A stretch of 10,731 bases of DNA from Lysobacterales bacterium CG02_land_8_20_14_3_00_62_12 (GTDB taxonomy: Bacteria > Pseudomonadota > Gammaproteobacteria > Xanthomonadales > Ahniellaceae): the NCBI GenBank assembly GCA_002785585.1, contig PEUI01000134.1:1-10731 (forward strand), written 5' to 3'. The translations under genes and the position numbers were made by a program. The notes under the pieces were generated by a model, which saw only the letters and a list, made by a program, of their open reading frames with translations, was not told the DNA's origin and made no database searches. Shown here piece after piece: positions 8,339 to 10,731 of this stretch; the stretch's first letter is position 1; each line of letters begins with the position of its first letter.

Positions 8339-9090
8339 TTTGCGTTCTCCACTTTGTTCGTCGGGAAGGCAAACAGGCTGTCGTCCATGGTGCCGTTCGC
8401 GACCGCGTTGTCGATGGTGATCTTTTGCCCCTTGGGTTGCCCCTTGGGACCGGATTCGATGGCGAACGGCACGAACACGCCGGCCACCCGCTCGTAATTG
8501 CCGACATCGCTCTCTTGTTCGTACTCGACCCCGCGCTGGGTGCTCACGGTGCTGATGCGAATCTCCAGAAAATAGTCGGGATCCAGATAAATGAACTGGG
8601 TGTCGCCATCGGCCAAGGTCACTTTGAGTTTGTGCGCCGGGGTGCCATCGACGTCTTCGGTGCCGAGATATTCGAGGTGGTGGCCCTTGGCCTTCCAATC
8701 CACCAGCGGGCCATCGATGTCGGCTTGTTGGGCCAGGCTTTTGGCTTGATCTTTGGCCAGCTTCTCGGGATCGAGTCGGCCCTGGAACGGCTGCACTTGC
8801 CAGGCGTCTTTGCCATCGTAGGCGGTGATCGCCGTCAGCCCCTGGAGGGCGGCTTCATTGCGATAGCCGACGCCGCGTTTGGTCAACTGGTGAAAGCCCA
8901 GTTCCAGCGAAAAACTGCCGCCGGAAAACTGCATGCGGCCTTGCAAATCCAGGCTGTTGATCGCGTGGATTGCCTCGATACCGCCCTTGGCCTGGAGGTT
9001 CTTGGCGACCAGCTCATCGACGCTGATCGCGCTGGCGCCAGCGCTGCAAAACAGCAGTGCCATGGCGACGATGCCGACTCCTGATTTCAT
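8335..9090 (-). CDS. Small exported LolA-like (outer-membrane lipoprotein-sorting-like) protein
   Basis: A 251-residue protein with a clear Sec signal peptide (MKSGVGIVAMALLFCSAGASA, cut near residue 21; Cys 15 is not in a convincing lipobox). The mature N-terminus, SVDELVAKNLQAKGGIEAIHAINSLDLQGRM, is the usual opening of uncharacterised periplasmic proteins annotated as 'outer membrane lipoprotein-sorting protein'. The rest is strand-rich, with blocks such as AITAYDGKDAWQVQPF, HHLEYLGTEDVDGTPAHKLKV and FIYLDPDYFLEIR, as expected for an open LolA/LolB-type half-barrel that could hold a lipid or other hydrophobic ligand. It is not the housekeeping LolA itself. ATG 9090 is chosen because it begins the signal peptide and has GGGAG six bases upstream (9097-9101); an extension to 9240 is arginine-rich and unlikely. 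It is first in a two-gene unit, overlapping the Asp-box gene by 4 bp. Fold is likely, function unknown. Confidence 0.8.
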   Translation of the reverse strand: MKSGVGIVAMALLFCSAGASAISVDELVAKNLQAKGGIEAIHAINSLDLQGRMQFSGGSFSLELGFHQLTKRGVGYRNEAALQGLTAITAYDGKDAWQVQPFQGRLDPEKLAKDQAKSLAQQADIDGPLVDWKAKGHHLEYLGTEDVDGTPAHKLKVTLADGDTQFIYLDPDYFLEIRISTVSTQRGVEYEQESDVGNYERVAGVFVPFAIESGPKGQPKGQKITIDNAVANGTMDDSLFAFPTNKVENAK

Positions 9091-9244
9091 GATTTGCTCC
9101 CGGTTGCGACGGCGCAGGCCGCCAAAGTGTTGGCTATGTTCAAGCGGATGGACAGAACCGCCGCCGACCCAAGGTGGCGACCGCTTCAGTGGCGACACGA
9201 TAACCCGGCGGAAACGATCTGGCGATGCGGCAGAAGTCATGCAT

Positions 9245-9272
9245 GCCGCCGATCCGGCGCGAATCCGGCGGC
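9245..9272. promoter_or_regulatory. GC-rich imperfect palindrome in the divergent intergenic region
   Basis: GCCGCCG (9245-9251) pairs with CGGCGGC (9266-9272), and two further base pairs are possible with one bulged base. ATCCGGCG also occurs twice in direct order (9252-9259 and 9263-9270). It lies 28 bp before the xerC start, in the 209-bp gap 9091-9299 shared by two divergent genes. It could be an operator or only a hairpin of GC-rich DNA. I see no convincing sigma-70 promoter for the leftward LolA-like gene in this gap. Confidence 0.25.
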
Positions 9273-9299
9273 CCCAAGTTTTGACATTACACTGGTCGT

Positions 9300-10241
9300 A
9301 TGGCTACTGATCGTTGCGTGTTGATCGACCGATTCCTCGACTGGCTGAAGGTGGTCAAACACCTGTCGGCGCGGACGATTGCGGCTTACCGGGACGATCT
9401 GCGCGCGCTCGATCAGTATTTGCAACAGCACTTGCCGACTGTCGGCTGGGCCGAACTCGGCAGCGAATCGGTCCGCGCTCATGTTGCCGAAGCGCATCGT
9501 GGCGGGCTTTCCGGTACCTCTCTGCAACGTCGGCTATCGGCGATCCGCAGTTTCTATCGCTACTTGATTCGCGAGGGGCACTCGCTGGCCAATCCCGCCA
9601 GCGGGGTGCGCGCGCCGAAGTCGCCACGCAAACTGCCGAACGTGCTGGATGTCGATGAATTGGGCGCGTTCCTGGAACTGCCCGGTTCAGCGCCGTTGAC
9701 CCTGCGCGATCAGGCGATGTTCGAATTGTTCTACTCTTCGGCGCTGCGTCTGGCCGAATTGTGTGCCCTGACCTGGGCCGATTACGATGCCGCCGAGGGC
9801 ATGCTGCGGGTGCTCGGCAAAGGCGCCAAGACGCGAATCGTGCCGGTCGGATCGAAGGCCGCAGCAGCGCTCAGCCGCTGGCGCCAGCACAGTGTCGGTG
9901 GTGGCGATCAGCCGATCTTTACGGCGCGTCATGGCGCTGCCATTGCGCCGCGGTCGGTGCAGGCCAGGCTCAAGCATTGGGCGCGCGAACAAGGCGTCTG
10001 GAAGCGCCTGCATCCGCATCTGCTGCGGCATTCCTGCGCCAGCCATTTGCTCGAGTCCAGCGGCAACCTGCGTGCCGTGCAAGAGCTGCTCGGACACGCC
10101 GATATCGCCACCACACAGATCTATACGCATCTCGATTTTCAGCAGTTGGCGCGGGTCTACGACGCGGCGCATCCGCGCGCCCGGCGCGCCGTCGCCACCA
10201 CGCCGGCGATCACCGCCAAAGCCCGCAAGCCCGATGCTTGA
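9300..10241 (+). CDS. xerC: Tyrosine recombinase XerC
   Basis: This 313-residue recombinase would act with XerD at the chromosomal dif site to resolve chromosome dimers at cell division. Residues about 7-95 form the SAM-like N-terminal DNA-binding domain (FLDWLKVVKHLSARTIAAYRDDL, then SLQRRLSAIRSFYRYL). The catalytic domain has every expected residue: R150 (SALRLAEL), K174 (VLGKGAKTR), H240 and R243 (HPHLLRHSCASHLL), H266 (LLGHADI) and the nucleophile Y275 (TTQIYTHLD). H240, R243, H266 and Y275 have the same numbers as in Escherichia coli XerC, supporting the chosen frame and start. The C-terminus is about 15 residues longer than E. coli XerC and Ala/Arg-rich. No Shine-Dalgarno is visible before ATG 9300. 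It is the first gene on the plus strand here and is followed after 66 bp by hslV, an order common in gammaproteobacteria. Confusion with XerD or an integron/phage integrase is unlikely given that neighbour. Confidence 0.95.
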   Translation: MATDRCVLIDRFLDWLKVVKHLSARTIAAYRDDLRALDQYLQQHLPTVGWAELGSESVRAHVAEAHRGGLSGTSLQRRLSAIRSFYRYLIREGHSLANPASGVRAPKSPRKLPNVLDVDELGAFLELPGSAPLTLRDQAMFELFYSSALRLAELCALTWADYDAAEGMLRVLGKGAKTRIVPVGSKAAAALSRWRQHSVGGGDQPIFTARHGAAIAPRSVQARLKHWAREQGVWKRLHPHLLRHSCASHLLESSGNLRAVQELLGHADIATTQIYTHLDFQQLARVYDAAHPRARRAVATTPAITAKARKPDA

Positions 10242-10254
10242 TCGATCCAGTGCG

Positions 10255-10282
10255 CTTGCAATTGGCTGGTAGAACCCCAGTT
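10255..10282 (+). promoter_or_regulatory. Candidate heat-shock (sigma-32, RpoH) promoter for hslV
   Basis: CTTGCAA (10255-10261), a 13-nt spacer, then CCCCAGTT (10275-10282). The E. coli sigma-32 consensus is CTTGAAA, about 11-16 nt, CCCCATNT; this site has one -35 and one -10 mismatch. Transcription would begin near 10289-10292, a few bases before the ribosome-binding site GGAG (10298-10301) and the hslV start at 10308. HslVU is a known heat-shock operon in E. coli. An overlapping weaker sigma-70 match (TTGGCT 10262-10267, 17 nt, CAAAAT 10285-10290) is also present and could give basal transcription. Confidence 0.6.
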
Positions 10283-10307
10283 GGCAAAATGGAAAACGGA
10301 GCTAGCC

Positions 10308-10731
10308 ATGTCGATCCATTGTCCCGAAACCATGTATGCCACCACCATTCTCTCGGTGCGCCGCAACGGCCGCGTCGTCATCGGTGGCGATGGCCAGGTC
10401 ACCCTCGGCAACACGGTGATGAAATCCAATGCCCGCAAAGTGCGGCGACTCGGCAAAGGCGATGTGCTGGCCGGATTTGCGGGCGCCACCGCCGATGCTT
10501 TTACCTTGTTCGAACTGTTCGAGGCCAAGCTCGAAAAGCACGGCGGTCAGCTCGCCCGTGCCGCCGTTGAAATGGCCAAGGAATGGCGCACCGAACGCCG
10601 CTTCGGCAAACTCGAAGCGCTGCTCGCCGTCGCCGACCGCAACACCTCGCTGCTGATCAGCGGCAGCGGTGATGTGCTGGAACCCGAACACGGCCTGATT
10701 GCCATCGGTTCCGGCGGCCCGTTTGCCCAAG
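10308..10731 (+). CDS. hslV: HslV, peptidase subunit of the HslUV (ClpQY) protease, 3' end beyond the window
   Basis: The frame is open from ATG 10308 to the right edge, giving 141 of roughly 180 residues. HslV forms a double hexameric ring that degrades proteins unfolded by the HslU ATPase in the cytoplasm. The core TTILSVRRNGRVVIGGDGQV, then LGNTVMKSNARKVRRL, GFAGATADAFTLFELFEAKLE and LLAVADRNTSLLISGSGDV, is diagnostic. Taking T12 as the catalytic Thr1, D28, K44 and S135 fall exactly on the conserved Asp17, Lys33 and Ser124 of the family (offset 11). This implies an 11-residue leader, MSIHCPETMYA, before the catalytic Thr, unlike E. coli, where removal of Met alone exposes it. GGAG six bases upstream supports ATG 10308; a second ATG (M9, MYATTI) would leave only a three-residue leader but lacks as good a ribosome-binding site. 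hslU probably follows outside the window. Confidence 0.95.
   Translation, partial: MSIHCPETMYATTILSVRRNGRVVIGGDGQVTLGNTVMKSNARKVRRLGKGDVLAGFAGATADAFTLFELFEAKLEKHGGQLARAAVEMAKEWRTERRFGKLEALLAVADRNTSLLISGSGDVLEPEHGLIAIGSGGPFAQ

Noticed and set aside
7241..8497. Long plus-strand open frame of 418 codons opposite the Asp-box and LolA-like genes
   Set aside because: It lies antisense to convincing genes, has low-complexity composition (Gly/Ala/Arg-rich) and resembles no family I know. GC-rich codon bias readily opens such frames.
8339..8698. N-terminal extension of the Asp-box protein by 120 residues
   Set aside because: It overlaps the LolA-like gene in another frame, and a clear signal peptide begins at 8338.
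9300..10241. XerC as an integrase of a mobile element or integron
   Set aside because: The adjacent hslV, the family length and exact agreement of catalytic positions with chromosomal XerC favour the housekeeping gene; no att site or cargo genes are visible.

Overview
The window looks like ordinary chromosome from a GC-rich gammaproteobacterium, possibly near the Xanthomonadales/Rhodanobacteraceae. This rests on the GC-rich codon use, the xerC-hslV gene pair and the character of the proteins. No marker fixes the genus, so the placement is an inference. I see no tRNA, rRNA, CRISPR array, phage gene or insertion sequence.

Positions 1-4885 hold a minus-strand cluster transcribed from right to left: a lipid-anchored periplasmic adaptor (MFP, 3800-4885), an RND inner-membrane pump of the HAE-1 type (666-3788) and a DUF938 SAM-dependent methyltransferase (1-666, running off the left edge). 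The spacings are 11 bp and a 1-base TGATG stop/start overlap, so the three are probably one operon. Adaptor and pump form the inner-membrane half of a tripartite efflux system; no outer-membrane channel gene is in the window.

Positions 4886-5131 form a gap without genes. It carries a perfect 29-bp inverted repeat (5041-5114) with the architecture of a REP doublet (REPIN/BIME).

Positions 5132-9090 hold a second minus-strand unit: a small exported LolA-like protein (8335-9090) overlapping by 4 bp (ATGA) an exported 1068-residue protein of the BNR/Asp-box beta-propeller ('glycosyl hydrolase'/VPS10-like) type (5132-8338). The two are translationally coupled and both have signal peptides. Their function is not known to me; this is the least characterised system here.

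Positions 9091-9299 are a divergent intergenic region. To its right, on the plus strand, lie xerC (9300-10241), the dimer-resolution tyrosine recombinase with all catalytic residues present, and the start of hslV (10308 to the right edge), the peptidase of the HslUV protease. Between them is a good match to a heat-shock (sigma-32) promoter, so hslV can probably be induced separately from xerC.

The clearest items beyond routine annotation are the REP doublet, the sigma-32-like promoter ahead of hslV, the coupled LolA-like/Asp-box pair and the methyltransferase coupled to the efflux pump.
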